Shown piece by piece: positions 8,444 through 16,788 of a stretch of 64,000 nt of DNA. The translations under genes and the position numbers were made by a program. The notes under the pieces were generated by a model. The model was not told the origin of the DNA. It was given only the letters and a program-made list of their open reading frames with translations, and did not search any database. How positions within the stretch are numbered: position 1 is the stretch's first letter; every line of letters starts with the position of its first letter. Source of the DNA: Streptomyces resistomycificus (GTDB lineage: Bacteria > Actinomycetota > Actinomycetes > Streptomycetales > Streptomycetaceae); NCBI RefSeq assembly GCF_001514265.1, contig NZ_KQ948990.1, positions 320,320-384,319 of the forward strand, written 5' to 3'.

Positions 8444-8863
8444 TCAGACAAGCGTCACGGTGATGTTGTCGCGGGTCGCCCTGGAGTACGGGCAGACCTG
8501 GTGGGCCTTCTCGACGAGGCCCCGGGCCGTCTGCGGGTCCACGTTCGGCAGGGCCGCCGAGATCTCGACGATGAGGCCGAACCCGTCACCGTTCTTGCCG
8601 AGCCCGACCTTCGCGGTGACGGTCGAGCCGGTGAGGTCGGCCTTCTCCTGGCGGGCCACGACGCCGAGGGCGCCCTGGAAGCAGGCGCTGTAACCGGCGG
8701 CGAACAGCTGCTCCGGATTGGTGCCGGTGCCGCTGCCGCCGAGCTCCTTGGGCGGGCTGACGACGACGTCGAGCGTGCCGTCGTCGGTGGCGACCCGGCC
8801 GTCGCGGCCGTTCTCTGCGGTGGCGACGGCGGTGTACAGGACGTCGGACTGCTGGATGGGCAT
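8444..8863 (-). CDS. ohr: Organic hydroperoxide resistance protein Ohr
   Basis: A 139-residue OsmC/Ohr-family peroxidase that reduces organic hydroperoxides with a pair of cysteines. Both are present: Cys61 in 'AAGYSACFQGAL' and Cys124 in 'KAHQVCPYS', the Ohr rather than OsmC arrangement. The N-terminus 'VLYTAVATAENGRDGRV' is also Ohr-like. I place the start at ATG 8863 because AGGAGAGAAG precedes it; a longer reading to 8905 has no family support. No OhrR with its N-terminal sensing Cys is adjacent, so its regulation is not shown here. Confidence 0.93.
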   Translation of the reverse strand: MPIQQSDVLYTAVATAENGRDGRVATDDGTLDVVVSPPKELGGSGTGTNPEQLFAAGYSACFQGALGVVARQEKADLTGSTVTAKVGLGKNGDGFGLIVEISAALPNVDPQTARGLVEKAHQVCPYSRATRDNITVTLV

Positions 8864-8989
8864 GCGGTTGTCTTCTCTCCTCGGTCCGCCGCGACTCGCG
8901 CCCACGATCGCGACGGATTTCGGAAAGAAGTTACCGCATGCCGGAAACGGCGGGAAGCCTTGTGGCGGCCCGTGGACGCCTTGCCGGCC

Positions 8990-9988
8990 CTACAGCTTGA
9001 CGATCATCTTCCCGGTGTTGTCGCCGCGCAGGACGCCGAGGAAGGCCTCCAGGTTGTTCTCGATGCCCTCGACGACCGTCTCGCGGTACTTGAGCGCGCC
9101 CGAGGCGACCCAGGGGCCGACCTCCTGGACGAACTGCGGCTGGAGGTCGTAGTGGTCGCTCACCAGGAAGCCCTGGATGCGGCCGCGGGTCGCGATGAGC
9201 CGGGCGAGGTTCTTCGGGCCGGGGACGGGCTCGGTGTTGTTGTAGACCGAGATCATTCCGCAGACCGCGATCCGGCCGTCCTGGTTGAGCTGCCCGAGGG
9301 CGGCCTCCAGGTGGTCGCCGCCGACGTTGTCGAAGTACACGTCGACGCCGTCCGGAGCGGCCTCGCGCAGCTGCCCGGCGACCGAGCCGCTCTTGTAGTT
9401 GAACGCCGCGTCGAAGCCGTACTCCTCGACCAGGAGCTTGACCTTCTCGTCGGAACCGGCCGAGCCGATGACCCGGGAGGCGCCCTTGAGCTTGGCGATC
9501 TGGCCGACCTGGCTGCCGACCGCGCCGGCCGCGCCGGAGACGAAGACCGAGTCACCCTCCTTGAAGGCGCCGGTGCGCAGCAGACCGGCGTAGGCGGTCA
9601 GCCCGGTCATGCCGAGGACGCCGAGGTAGGCGGAGAGCGGGGCGGCCTCGGGGTCGACCTTCACCGCCTGCTGGGCGTCGAAGGTCGCGTACTCGCGCCA
9701 GCCGCCGAAGTGCAGCACGTGGTCGCCGACCGCGATGCCCTCGGCCTCGGAGGCGACGACCTCGCCGACCGCGCCGCCCTGCATGGCCTTGCCCAGCTCG
9801 AAGGGCGCCACGTAGGACTTGGCGTCGCTCATCCGGCCGCGCATGTAGGGGTCGACGGAGAGGTACTTGTTGCGGACCAGGACCTGGCCCTCGCGGGGCT
9901 GCCGGATCTCCGCCTCGACCAGGGCGAAGTCCTCGGGCTTGGGCCAGCCGACGGGGCGGCTGAGCAGGTGCCATTCGCGGTTGATCAT
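8990..9988 (-). CDS. NADP-dependent oxidoreductase (MDR, CurA/PTGR-like)
   Basis: A 332-residue zinc-free medium-chain dehydrogenase/reductase of the leukotriene-B4 dehydrogenase / CurA / YncB group. The opening 'NREWHLLSRPVGWP', 'LSVDPYMRGRM' and the nucleotide-binding 'VFVSGAAGAVGSQVGQIAKL' are diagnostic, as is 'YFDNVGGDHLEAAL'. These enzymes reduce alpha,beta-unsaturated ketones or aldehydes. The gene is divergent from the MarR regulator at 10077 with possible operators between them, suggesting it is the target and responds to an electrophile. Confidence 0.9.
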   Translation of the reverse strand: MINREWHLLSRPVGWPKPEDFALVEAEIRQPREGQVLVRNKYLSVDPYMRGRMSDAKSYVAPFELGKAMQGGAVGEVVASEAEGIAVGDHVLHFGGWREYATFDAQQAVKVDPEAAPLSAYLGVLGMTGLTAYAGLLRTGAFKEGDSVFVSGAAGAVGSQVGQIAKLKGASRVIGSAGSDEKVKLLVEEYGFDAAFNYKSGSVAGQLREAAPDGVDVYFDNVGGDHLEAALGQLNQDGRIAVCGMISVYNNTEPVPGPKNLARLIATRGRIQGFLVSDHYDLQPQFVQEVGPWVASGALKYRETVVEGIENNLEAFLGVLRGDNTGKMIVKL

Positions 9989-10000
9989 GACGGAGCCTTT

Positions 10001-10069
10001 CGATTTACTTCAGTACCTGAAACAACAATGCCTCTGAATATTTCATGCTGTCAAGTAAAGGGGTACCCT
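10001..10069. promoter_or_regulatory. Divergent oxidoreductase/MarR promoter region with inverted repeats
   Basis: Two inverted repeats lie in the 88-bp gap: TTCAG-tac-CTGAA (10009-10021) and TGAA-tat-TTCA (10035-10045). On the minus strand TTGACA (10055-10050) fits a -35 box for the oxidoreductase. On the plus strand TACCCT (10064-10069) fits a -10 box only 7 bases before the MarR ATG, implying a leaderless transcript. MarR dimers bind such palindromes; autoregulation with control of the divergent gene is inferred. Confidence 0.55.
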
Positions 10070-10076
10070 GGATCGC

Positions 10077-10535
10077 ATGGCCACACCCGAGAAGACCGGC
10101 AGACCCGACGCGCTGACCATGGAGGTCGTCGAGCTCATCGGCGACGTCGTGGCGCGCTTCTACGAGGACTTCGAGGACGCCGCCTCGGGACACACCCTGA
10201 CCGGCGCGCAGGCGCGGCTGCTGAGTCTGCTGTCCCTGGAGCCGCTGCCCATGCGCAAGCTCGCCCGGAAGCTGAAGTGCGAGCCGTCGAACGTCACCGG
10301 GATAGTGGACCGCCTGGAGGCGCGGGGGCTGGTGGAGCGGCGCCCCGATCCCGCGGACCGCCGGGTGAAGGTCGCCGCGGCCACGGAGGAGGGCCGACGG
10401 GTGGCCCGGGAGCTTCGGGAGGAGCTGCGCTTCGGCAAGGAGCCGCTCGCCGGACTGTCACACGGCGAACGGGAGTCCCTGCGGGACCTGTTGAGGCGGA
10501 TGCTGGACACGGAGGCACGGGGCGACCAGGGCTGA
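10077..10535 (+). CDS. MarR family transcriptional regulator
   Basis: A 152-residue winged-helix regulator. The core is clear: 'LTGAQARLLSLLSLEPLPMR', 'KLARKLKCEPSNVTGIVDRL' (recognition helix) and the wing 'RRPDPADRRVKVAAATEEG'. It has one Cys, located in the DNA-binding region, and lacks the N-terminal sensing Cys of OhrR, so it is unlikely to be a peroxide sensor for the nearby ohr gene. The ATG lies right behind a possible -10 box, suggesting leaderless translation. The likely target is the divergent oxidoreductase. Confidence 0.9.
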   Translation: MATPEKTGRPDALTMEVVELIGDVVARFYEDFEDAASGHTLTGAQARLLSLLSLEPLPMRKLARKLKCEPSNVTGIVDRLEARGLVERRPDPADRRVKVAAATEEGRRVARELREELRFGKEPLAGLSHGERESLRDLLRRMLDTEARGDQG

Positions 10536-10635
10536 TCGAGCCGGGTGGTCACTGGTCGGCTAGGCCCTCGGGCCGCCCCGTCCGCCGTCGCCCGGGCAGG
10601 CGGAGTCATTCGCCCGATGCGCGGGGGCGACCGCC

Positions 10636-11637
10636 TCAGGTACACCACCACAGGAACCGGTCGCACTCCGAGGGCGAGGGATCCGGGGTCGGGTCCGCGG
10701 TCGTCGGGTCGGCGGTGGGGGTCGCGGAGCCGGCCGGAGTGGCCGCCGGGGCCGAGGTCGACACACCCGGGGCCGTGGTCGTCGCCGACTGGGCTTCCTT
10801 GTCGGCGTCGCCCTTGTCCTTGTCCTTGTCCGACTCCTCGTCCTCCGACGCCGACGCCGACGGTGACGGTGACTTCGAGGCGTCCGGGGTGGCCGAGGCG
10901 GCGGTCTTGCTCGGGTCGTCCAGGGGCTCGGCCGTCGCACCCGCCTCCGCGGACGCCGCGCCGTCCGCCGACGCGTCACCCGCGGCGGCCGGCGTGGGGG
11001 CGGAGCCGGGGGCGTCCATGCCGAGTTCCGCGAGACTGAGGCCGCCGGCCGCCAGGACGAAGCCCGCGGTGACCAGCAGGACCCGGCGGCGCCGGCGGCG
11101 ATGGGCCGCGGCCTTCCGGTCGCGGCGGCTGGCACCGGCGGTGGAGCCGTCGACGTCGTCCTCGGCGTCGTCCTCGTACTCGGAGTCGTCGAGGCCCTCG
11201 GGGTCCTCGGGCACGCCGGACGCCACGGCGGCCCGGCCCCGCGCACGCCGGCGCGCCGCGCGGCCGCCCGTCGGTTCCGTCGGCGGCTCGGACCCTTCCC
11301 TGGACGGTTCCGGTTCCGGCTCCGGCTCCGCCTCGGCCCGGTCGTGGCCCGCCTCGGCCTCGTACGCCGCCACCTCATGGCCGTTCCCGTACGCGGCGGT
11401 CGCGTGGCCCTCGCCGTACGCCGCGGGCCCGCTCACACCCCCGTACGCACCCGCGTGACCGGCGTCCGCGTACCCGCCGCCGTACGCCCCGTCAGCCCCG
11501 TACGCCTGCTGCGGCTGCACCGGCTCAGGCGCCTGCTGCCGCGCCGCGTACGCGCGTAGTTCTTCGGCCGAGGTGCCGCACCCCGGGCAGGCGAGGGCGC
11601 CATTGAGGTGCCGTCGGCACGGGAAGCAGTAGTCCAT
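10636..11637 (-). CDS. Zinc-ribbon, single-membrane-span protein of unknown function (SCO2400-like)
   Basis: A 333-residue protein starting at ATG 11637. It opens with two Cys-x2-Cys pairs ('MDYCFPCRRHLNGALACPGCG'-type start, Cys4/Cys7 and a second pair ~13 residues on) that should bind one zinc. Then comes a Tyr/Gly/Ala-rich stretch, an acidic segment, an Arg-rich basic segment and one membrane helix ('VLLVTAGFVLAAGGLSLAEL'), then a Ser/Thr/Pro/Asp-rich outer part ending in 'CDRFLWWCT'. The layout suggests a cytoplasmic N-terminus and an external tail. I recall an uncharacterised Streptomyces family of this build; no function is proposed. The start lacks a ribosome site, agreeing with a leaderless promoter. 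Confidence 0.75.
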   Translation of the reverse strand: MDYCFPCRRHLNGALACPGCGTSAEELRAYAARQQAPEPVQPQQAYGADGAYGGGYADAGHAGAYGGVSGPAAYGEGHATAAYGNGHEVAAYEAEAGHDRAEAEPEPEPEPSREGSEPPTEPTGGRAARRRARGRAAVASGVPEDPEGLDDSEYEDDAEDDVDGSTAGASRRDRKAAAHRRRRRRVLLVTAGFVLAAGGLSLAELGMDAPGSAPTPAAAGDASADGAASAEAGATAEPLDDPSKTAASATPDASKSPSPSASASEDEESDKDKDKGDADKEAQSATTTAPGVSTSAPAATPAGSATPTADPTTADPTPDPSPSECDRFLWWCT

Positions 11638-11646
11638 GACGCGGGA

Positions 11647-11705
11647 AGAATAGGTTCCGCACAGGGAGCGTTCCCAGAGATCCATGTGAAGGTTCCGTGC
11701 GGAAC
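11647..11705 (-). promoter_or_regulatory. Promoter of the zinc-ribbon gene with a GTTCC/GGAAC inverted repeat
   Basis: On the minus strand GGGAAC (11675-11670) and TATTCT (11652-11647) are separated by 17 bp and end 9 bases before the ATG at 11637, so the transcript would be almost leaderless. The GGGAAC -35 is more like an ECF-sigma element than a housekeeping one. Further upstream, GTTCC-gtgc-GGAAC (11692-11705) is a perfect inverted repeat that could bind a regulator. Confidence 0.45.
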
Positions 11706-11764
11706 TGGTGTTTCGCGTTTGCCCAGTTGAGGTCAAGCCCCACTATTCCGCGCCAACCCCGACA

Positions 11765-11813
11765 CGCCGGAGCGGTCCGAGGCACGGCGTACGTGCGTCG
11801 GACCGCTCCGGCG
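11765..11813 (-). terminator. Terminator of the ytf-type operon
   Basis: A 16-bp perfect stem (11765-11780 with 11798-11813) encloses a second 5-bp stem (GCACG/CGTGC), making a long hairpin just downstream of the last permease gene on the minus strand. It separates the ABC operon from the zinc-ribbon gene's promoter. Confidence 0.8.
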
Positions 11814-11841
11814 TGAAGGCGCGCCTCTCGGCGTCCTCGGC

Positions 11842-12876
11842 TCAGGTCTTCTTACGGGCCGTCATGGCGCGCTGGATCAGGATGAACGCGCACAGCAGCA
11901 CACCGGTGGCGATCTTCGTCCACCAGGAGCTGAGCGTGCCCTCGAACTGGATGATGCTCTTGATCAGGCCCAGGACGAGGACGCCGAAGAGGGTGCCCAG
12001 GACATAGCCGGAGCCGCCCGTCAGCAGCGTGCCGCCGATGACGACCGCGGCGATCGCGTCGAGTTCCATACCGGTCGCGTGCAGCGGGTCACCGGACTGG
12101 ATGTACAGGGTGAAGAGCAGGCCGGCCAGGGCCGAGCAGAAGCCGCTCACCGTGTACACGGCGATCTTGGTGCCGCCCTGCGGCAGGCCCATCAGCATGG
12201 CCGACTGCTCGTTGCCGCCGATGGCGTACACCCGCCGTCCGAAGCGCGTGTAGTGCAGGACGTAGAACGCCACGGCGAGGACGACGAGCGCGACGATGGC
12301 GCCGACCGACAGGAAGCCCATCCCCAGCGACGCCTGCGCCTGGGCCATGCTGCTCACCGTGGAGTCGTCGATGGCGATCGACTCCTTGCTGATGACCAGG
12401 CACAGTCCGCGGAAGAGGAAGAGGCCGGCGAGGGTCACGATGAAGGGCTGGATCTCGAAGTTGTGGATCACATAGCCCATCAGGAAGCCGCCGAAGGCTC
12501 CCACGCCCAGCGCGATGGGGATGACGACCAGGATGGGCAGGCCCTGCTCCTCCACCAGCCATGCGGTGAGCATGGTCGTGAAGCCGATCACGGAGCCGAC
12601 GGACAGGTCGATGCCGCCGGACAGGATGACGAAGGTGGCGCCGACGGCGGCGACCAGCAGGTAGCCGTTGTCGATGAAGAGGTTGAGGAAGACCTGCGGT
12701 TCGCCGAAACCGTAGTTCTGGTAGCGGCTCAGGCCCGCGATGTACATCACGAGGAAGAGCGAGGCGGTCACCAGGACCGGCAGGCGCCGGTCACCGAGCA
12801 GCCGGGCGGCCTTGGACGTCGTGGTCGAAGGGGTACGACTGCCCTGGGTCTTGGGGGTCTGGGTGGTCGCGCTCAT
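11842..12876 (-). CDS. yjfF: Sugar ABC transporter permease YjfF-type
   Basis: A 344-residue carbohydrate-uptake-2 permease with about eight to ten membrane helices. It carries the family signature 'VGATFVILSGGIDLSVGSVIG' and closes with 'FEGTLSSWWTKIATGVLLCA', very like E. coli YjfF of the galactofuranose importer. The start ATG 12876 has GGAGGTG upstream and overlaps the stop of the preceding permease by one base (TGATG). It forms a membrane channel with the YtfT-type partner. The galactofuranose substrate is taken from the E. coli family and not shown here. Confidence 0.85.
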   Translation of the reverse strand: MSATTQTPKTQGSRTPSTTTSKAARLLGDRRLPVLVTASLFLVMYIAGLSRYQNYGFGEPQVFLNLFIDNGYLLVAAVGATFVILSGGIDLSVGSVIGFTTMLTAWLVEEQGLPILVVIPIALGVGAFGGFLMGYVIHNFEIQPFIVTLAGLFLFRGLCLVISKESIAIDDSTVSSMAQAQASLGMGFLSVGAIVALVVLAVAFYVLHYTRFGRRVYAIGGNEQSAMLMGLPQGGTKIAVYTVSGFCSALAGLLFTLYIQSGDPLHATGMELDAIAAVVIGGTLLTGGSGYVLGTLFGVLVLGLIKSIIQFEGTLSSWWTKIATGVLLCAFILIQRAMTARKKT

Positions 12877-13985
12877 CACGACACCTCCATCTTGGGGGCT
12901 GCCGCGGTGGTCGGGGTGGTGTCCGCCGGGGTGGCGGCCGGCGTGCCGCTTCCCTTCGCGCCGGATCCGGAGCCGAACCTGGCGCCGAACACCTTGGCGC
13001 GGAACTTCGGGGACTGCAGCAGGCAGACGACGATGACGACGGCCGCCTTGAAGACCAGGTTGGTCTGGGTCGGCACCCCGATGGTGTAGATCGTGGTGGT
13101 CAGGGTCTGGATGACGAGGGCGCCCACCACCGTGCCGCCGATGGAGAACCGGCCGCCCAGCAGCGAGGTGCCGCCGATCACCACGGCGAGGATCGCGTCG
13201 AGCTCGATCCACAGACCGGCGTTGTTGCCGTCCGCGGCCGAGGTGTTGGAGCTGATCATCAGGCCCGCGATACCGGCGCACAGGGCGCAGAACACGTACA
13301 CCATGATCTTGATGCGCAGGGACCTGATGCCGACCAGGCGGCTGGCCTCGGCGTTGCCGCCGACCGACTCGACCAGCAGGCCCAGCGCGGTGCGGCGGGT
13401 CAGTGCCACGGTGACGGCCACGACCGCGGCCACCACGAAGATGGAGAAGGGCAGCGTCAGCCAGTAGCCGCCGCCGATCAGCTTGTACGGCTCGCTGTTG
13501 ATGGTGATGATCTGGCCGTCGGTGATCAGCTGGGCGACACCGCGCCCGGCGACCATGATGATCAGCGTGGCGATGATCGGCTGGATGCCCATCCGGGCGA
13601 CCAGGAAGCCGTTCCACAGACCGCAGACCACCGCGGCCAGCAGTCCGATGCCCATGGCCAGCAGCACCGCGGACAGGGCGCTCTGGTCGGCCTGGTCGCT
13701 GATGTACGAACAGGTCAGGGCGCCGGTGATGGCGACCACGGCGCCGACGGAGAGGTCGATGCCGCCGGTGGCGATGACCAGGGTCATGCCCACGGCCACC
13801 AGGATGAGCGGCGAGCCGAACAGCACGATCGAGACGAGGCTGCCGTAGAGGTGGCCGTCCGTCATCCGGATCGAGAAGAAGTCAGGGGTGAAGGGAACGT
13901 TGATCAGCAGCAGGGCGACCAGCACGGCTACCGGCCAGAACAGGTGATGCTGCGTCAGCGCTCGCCATCGGGGAGTGGTGGTCAC
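12876..13985 (-). CDS. ytfT: Sugar ABC transporter permease YtfT-type
   Basis: A 369-residue permease starting at GTG 13985 and overlapping the upstream ATPase stop (GTGA). The permease signature 'VGMTLVIATGGIDLSVGAVV' sits near residue 80, followed by 'QPIIATLIIMVAGRGVAQLI' and 'ELDAILAVVIGGTSLLGG', all characteristic of ribose/galactofuranose-type permeases. The C-terminal ~45 residues are a Ser/Ala/Thr-rich tail absent from E. coli YtfT. It pairs with the YjfF-type permease encoded immediately downstream. Confidence 0.85.
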   Translation of the reverse strand: MTTTPRWRALTQHHLFWPVAVLVALLLINVPFTPDFFSIRMTDGHLYGSLVSIVLFGSPLILVAVGMTLVIATGGIDLSVGAVVAITGALTCSYISDQADQSALSAVLLAMGIGLLAAVVCGLWNGFLVARMGIQPIIATLIIMVAGRGVAQLITDGQIITINSEPYKLIGGGYWLTLPFSIFVVAAVVAVTVALTRRTALGLLVESVGGNAEASRLVGIRSLRIKIMVYVFCALCAGIAGLMISSNTSAADGNNAGLWIELDAILAVVIGGTSLLGGRFSIGGTVVGALVIQTLTTTIYTIGVPTQTNLVFKAAVVIVVCLLQSPKFRAKVFGARFGSGSGAKGSGTPAATPADTTPTTAAAPKMEVS

Positions 13986-15520
13986 TGGTGCTCTCCGCTC
14001 GCGATGGTCTCCAGGATCCGGGTGGGCGTGATCTCGGGGCCGTTGGCGATCTGCGCCACCAGCTTGCGGTCGCGCAGCACGCCGATGGTGTGACTGAGCC
14101 GGAGGACCTCCTCCAGCTCGGCCGCGATGTACAGCACTGCCATACCTTCCTCGGAGAGCGAGACCACTAGTTTCTGGATCTCCGCCTTCGCGCCCACGTC
14201 GATGCCGCGCGTCGGTTCGTCCAGGATCAGCAGCTTCGGCTGGGTGATGAGCCAGCGGGCGAGCAGCACCTTCTGCTGGTTGCCGCCGCTGAGCTGGCCG
14301 ACGCGGGCCTCCGGGTTGGCGGGACGGATGTCCAGCGCCTTGATGTACTTGGCGACGAGTTCGTCGCGCTGGGCGGCCGGGATGGGCCGGGTCCAGCCGC
14401 GGGACGCCTGCAGGGCGAGGATGATGTTCTCCCGCACCGTCAGGTCGGGTACCAGGCCCTCGGTCTTGCGGTTCTCCGAGCAGAACGCGACGCCGGCGGC
14501 GATCGCGTCGTTCGGGGCGCTCATCGAGACCTGTTTGCCGCCGATGGTGACCTTGCCGCTGTCGGGCTGGTCGGCGCCGAAGAGCAGCCGGGCGAGTTCG
14601 GTGCGGCCGGAGCCGAGCAGACCGGCGAGGCCGAGGACCTCGCCCTTCTTGATGTCCAGGTCGAAGGGGGCGACGCCGCCGGTCCTGCCGAGGCCGTCCG
14701 CCTGGAGCAGGCTCTCGCCGACGTCGGCGTGCAGCTGGTGCTCGTGGAGCTCCTCCAGCTGGTCCATCGCCTTGCCGATCATGAGCTGGATCAGTCCGAC
14801 CTGGTCGAGTTCGCTGACCAGGTGTTCGCCGACCAGGGTGCCGTTGCGCAGCACGGTCATGCGGTCGCAGATCTCGTAGATCTGGTCGAGGAAGTGCGAG
14901 ACGAACAGGATCGCGACGCCCTCGTCCCTGAGCTGCCGCATCAGGCGGAACAGTTCGAGGACTTCGTCGCGGTCGAGGCTGGACGTCGGCTCGTCCAGGA
15001 CCAGCACCTTGGTGCCGCCTCCCGCGCCGTCGCTGTCGCCGGTGCCGACCGACCGTACGATCGCGACCAGTTGCTGCACGGCCAGCGGGTACGAGGACAG
15101 GGGCGCGGTGACGTCGATGTCGAGGCCGAGCCGGTCGACCAGCTCCGCCGCCTCCTTGCGCATGCGCTTCCACTGGATGCGGCCCGCGCGGGTGGGTTCA
15201 CGTCCGATGAAGATGTTCTCCGCCACCGACAGGTTGGGGCAGAGATTCACCTCCTGGTAGACCGTGCTGATGCCGGCCTGCTGCGCCTGCAGCGGGCTGC
15301 CGATCCGCACGGACTTCCCGTCGAGGGTGATCGTTCCGCCGTCCAGCGAGTAGACGCCGGTCAGCACCTTGATCAGGGTGGATTTTCCGGCACCGTTCTC
15401 GCCCATCAGGGCGTGGATCTCACCGGGGAAAAGCCGGAAGTCGACACCCGACAGAGCCCGTACCCCCGGAAACTCCTTGACTATGCCCGTCATCTCCAGG
15501 ACGGGCAGCGGCTCTGCCAT
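13982..15520 (-). CDS. ytfR: Sugar ABC transporter ATPase YtfR-type (two nucleotide-binding domains)
   Basis: A 512-residue fused double ATPase typical of carbohydrate-uptake-2 importers. Domain one has Walker A '[10 protein letters not shown]', Walker B 'VLVLDEPTSSLD' and a short Gly-rich insertion 'GTGDSDGAGGGTK' before Walker B. Domain two has the degenerate 'GLLGSGRTEL' P-loop, signature '[14 protein letters not shown]' and '[13 protein letters not shown]'. The start ATG 15520 has GAGGAG upstream. It powers uptake through the two permeases encoded just downstream, which it overlaps by four bases. Confidence 0.9.
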   Translation of the reverse strand: MAEPLPVLEMTGIVKEFPGVRALSGVDFRLFPGEIHALMGENGAGKSTLIKVLTGVYSLDGGTITLDGKSVRIGSPLQAQQAGISTVYQEVNLCPNLSVAENIFIGREPTRAGRIQWKRMRKEAAELVDRLGLDIDVTAPLSSYPLAVQQLVAIVRSVGTGDSDGAGGGTKVLVLDEPTSSLDRDEVLELFRLMRQLRDEGVAILFVSHFLDQIYEICDRMTVLRNGTLVGEHLVSELDQVGLIQLMIGKAMDQLEELHEHQLHADVGESLLQADGLGRTGGVAPFDLDIKKGEVLGLAGLLGSGRTELARLLFGADQPDSGKVTIGGKQVSMSAPNDAIAAGVAFCSENRKTEGLVPDLTVRENIILALQASRGWTRPIPAAQRDELVAKYIKALDIRPANPEARVGQLSGGNQQKVLLARWLITQPKLLILDEPTRGIDVGAKAEIQKLVVSLSEEGMAVLYIAAELEEVLRLSHTIGVLRDRKLVAQIANGPEITPTRILETIASGEHQ

Positions 15521-15555
15521 GGCAGCGCTCCTCATCGATTTCGTTCAGGCCCGCA

Positions 15556-15608
15556 GGGAGCCCCCTTGACAGCCCCTCAGCTGAGGGGTCGGTCGGGCGG
15601 AGGCTCCC
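15556..15608 (-). promoter_or_regulatory. Intercistronic hairpin between ytfQ and ytfR
   Basis: The 107-bp gap between the binding-protein stop and the ATPase start holds a perfect palindrome CCCCTCAGCTGAGGGG (15573-15588) nested inside a weaker outer pair (GGGAGCC 15556-15562 with GGCTCCC 15602-15608). No U-run follows. Such elements often stabilise the upstream binding-protein mRNA or partly stop transcription so that the binding protein is made in excess. Confidence 0.55.
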
Positions 15609-15627
15609 TGCCGGTGGCTGCGGTCGG

Positions 15628-16635
15628 TCAGTACTTGCGGGTGGGGAGCGCGGCCTTGGCCTGGTCCTGCATGAAGTCGCTCTCCTTGGTCTTGATCCAG
15701 CGCTCGACCGTCTCGCCGTCCTTGACCTTCTGCACGACCTCCATCAGCTGGGGGCCGAGCAGCGGGTTGCACTCGACGATGGCGTTGATCTTGCCCTCGG
15801 ACATCGCGATGAAGCCGTCCTTCACGCCGTCGACCGTGACGATCAGGATGTCCTTGCCGGGCTTCTTGCCGGCCGCCTCGATGGCCTGGATGGCGCCGAT
15901 GCCCATGTCGTCGTTGTGCGCGAACAGCACGTCGATGTCCGGGTTGGACTGCAGGAAGGCCGCCATGACCTGCTTGCCGCCGGCGCGGGTGAAGTCACCG
16001 GTCTGGCTGACGACGATCTTCCAGTCGTCGGCGTGGTCGGCGTCCATGACCTCCTTGAAGCCCTTGGCGCGCTCGATCGCGGGGGCGGCACCGGTGGTGC
16101 CCTCCAGCTGTGCGATCTTCACGGGACCCTTGTGACCGGCCTTCTCCAGGACCTTCTCCAGGATCTTGGCGGCACGCCGGCCCTCGTCCGTGAAGTCCGA
16201 GCCGACCAGGGTCACGAACAGGGACTCGTCGGAGGTCTCGACGGAGCGGTCGGTGAGGACCACGGGGATCTTCTTGGCCTTGGCCTCCTTGAGCACCGCG
16301 TCCCAGCCGGTGACGACCACCGGCGAGAAGGCTATGACGTCCACGCCCTGGGTGATGTAGCTGCGGATCGCGGAGATCTGGTTCTCCTGCTTCTGCTGCG
16401 CGTCGGAGAACTTGAGGGTGTAGCCGGCCTCCTTGGCCGCCTCCTTCACCGAGTCGGTGTTGGCGCTGCGCCAGCCGCTCTCCGAGCCGACCTGGGAGAA
16501 GCCGAGGACGAGCTTCTTGGAACCGCCGCTGCCGGAGGTGGAGGAGGAGCTGTCGTCCTCCTTGGCGCAGGCCGCCAGGCCGGTCGCAGCCGCCACGCCG
16601 ACCGCCGCGGTGAGGAAGTTCCGTCTGTTGAGCAT
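15628..16635 (-). CDS. ytfQ: Sugar ABC transporter substrate-binding lipoprotein YtfQ-type
   Basis: A 335-residue periplasmic-binding-protein-family lipoprotein. The signal has a twin-Arg motif ('LNRRNFLTAAVG') and lipobox 'LAAC' (Cys ~22), followed by a Ser/Gly linker. The mature part matches the YtfQ pattern closely: 'GFSQVGSESGWR', 'DAQQKQENQISAIRSYITQG', 'FSPVVVTGWDAVLKEAK', 'FAHNDDMGIGAIQAIEAAGK'. E. coli YtfQ binds galactofuranose. The start ATG 16635 has AAGGAG upstream. It is the first gene of the operon; a TGTTCGAAAT motif at 16721 lies in its promoter region. Confidence 0.88.
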   Translation of the reverse strand: MLNRRNFLTAAVGVAAATGLAACAKEDDSSSSTSGSGGSKKLVLGFSQVGSESGWRSANTDSVKEAAKEAGYTLKFSDAQQKQENQISAIRSYITQGVDVIAFSPVVVTGWDAVLKEAKAKKIPVVLTDRSVETSDESLFVTLVGSDFTDEGRRAAKILEKVLEKAGHKGPVKIAQLEGTTGAAPAIERAKGFKEVMDADHADDWKIVVSQTGDFTRAGGKQVMAAFLQSNPDIDVLFAHNDDMGIGAIQAIEAAGKKPGKDILIVTVDGVKDGFIAMSEGKINAIVECNPLLGPQLMEVVQKVKDGETVERWIKTKESDFMQDQAKAALPTRKY

Positions 16636-16720
16636 GTGTCTTCTCCTTTGAAGAGCCGGTCCGGGATGGACCACTGGTACTCGATGGGACCGGCCGCACT
16701 GCGTCCAGCCTGTCGATCAT

Positions 16721-16738
16721 TGTTCGAAATGTCGGCCG
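16721..16738 (-). promoter_or_regulatory. TGTTCGAAAT operator-like motif upstream of ytfQ
   Basis: TGTTCGAAAT followed by GTCGG occurs 86 bp upstream of the ytfQ start. It matches 14 of 18 positions of the palindrome TGTTCGAAATTTCGAACA that recurs at other sugar genes in the window. Confidence 0.4.
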
Positions 16739-16788
16739 TATGGGTGGATGGAAGTCGATCGTCCGTGAGGTGATCGACCGGTGCCGCG

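Noticed and set aside
8444-10535. An ohr-ohrR pair
   Set aside because: The nearby MarR protein lacks the N-terminal sensing Cys of OhrR and faces the oxidoreductase, not ohr.
12876-15173. One 765-residue protein across the YtfT permease and the ATPase
   Set aside because: The upstream two-thirds is an off-frame shadow of the ATPase; the permease starts at GTG 13985 coupled to the ATPase stop.
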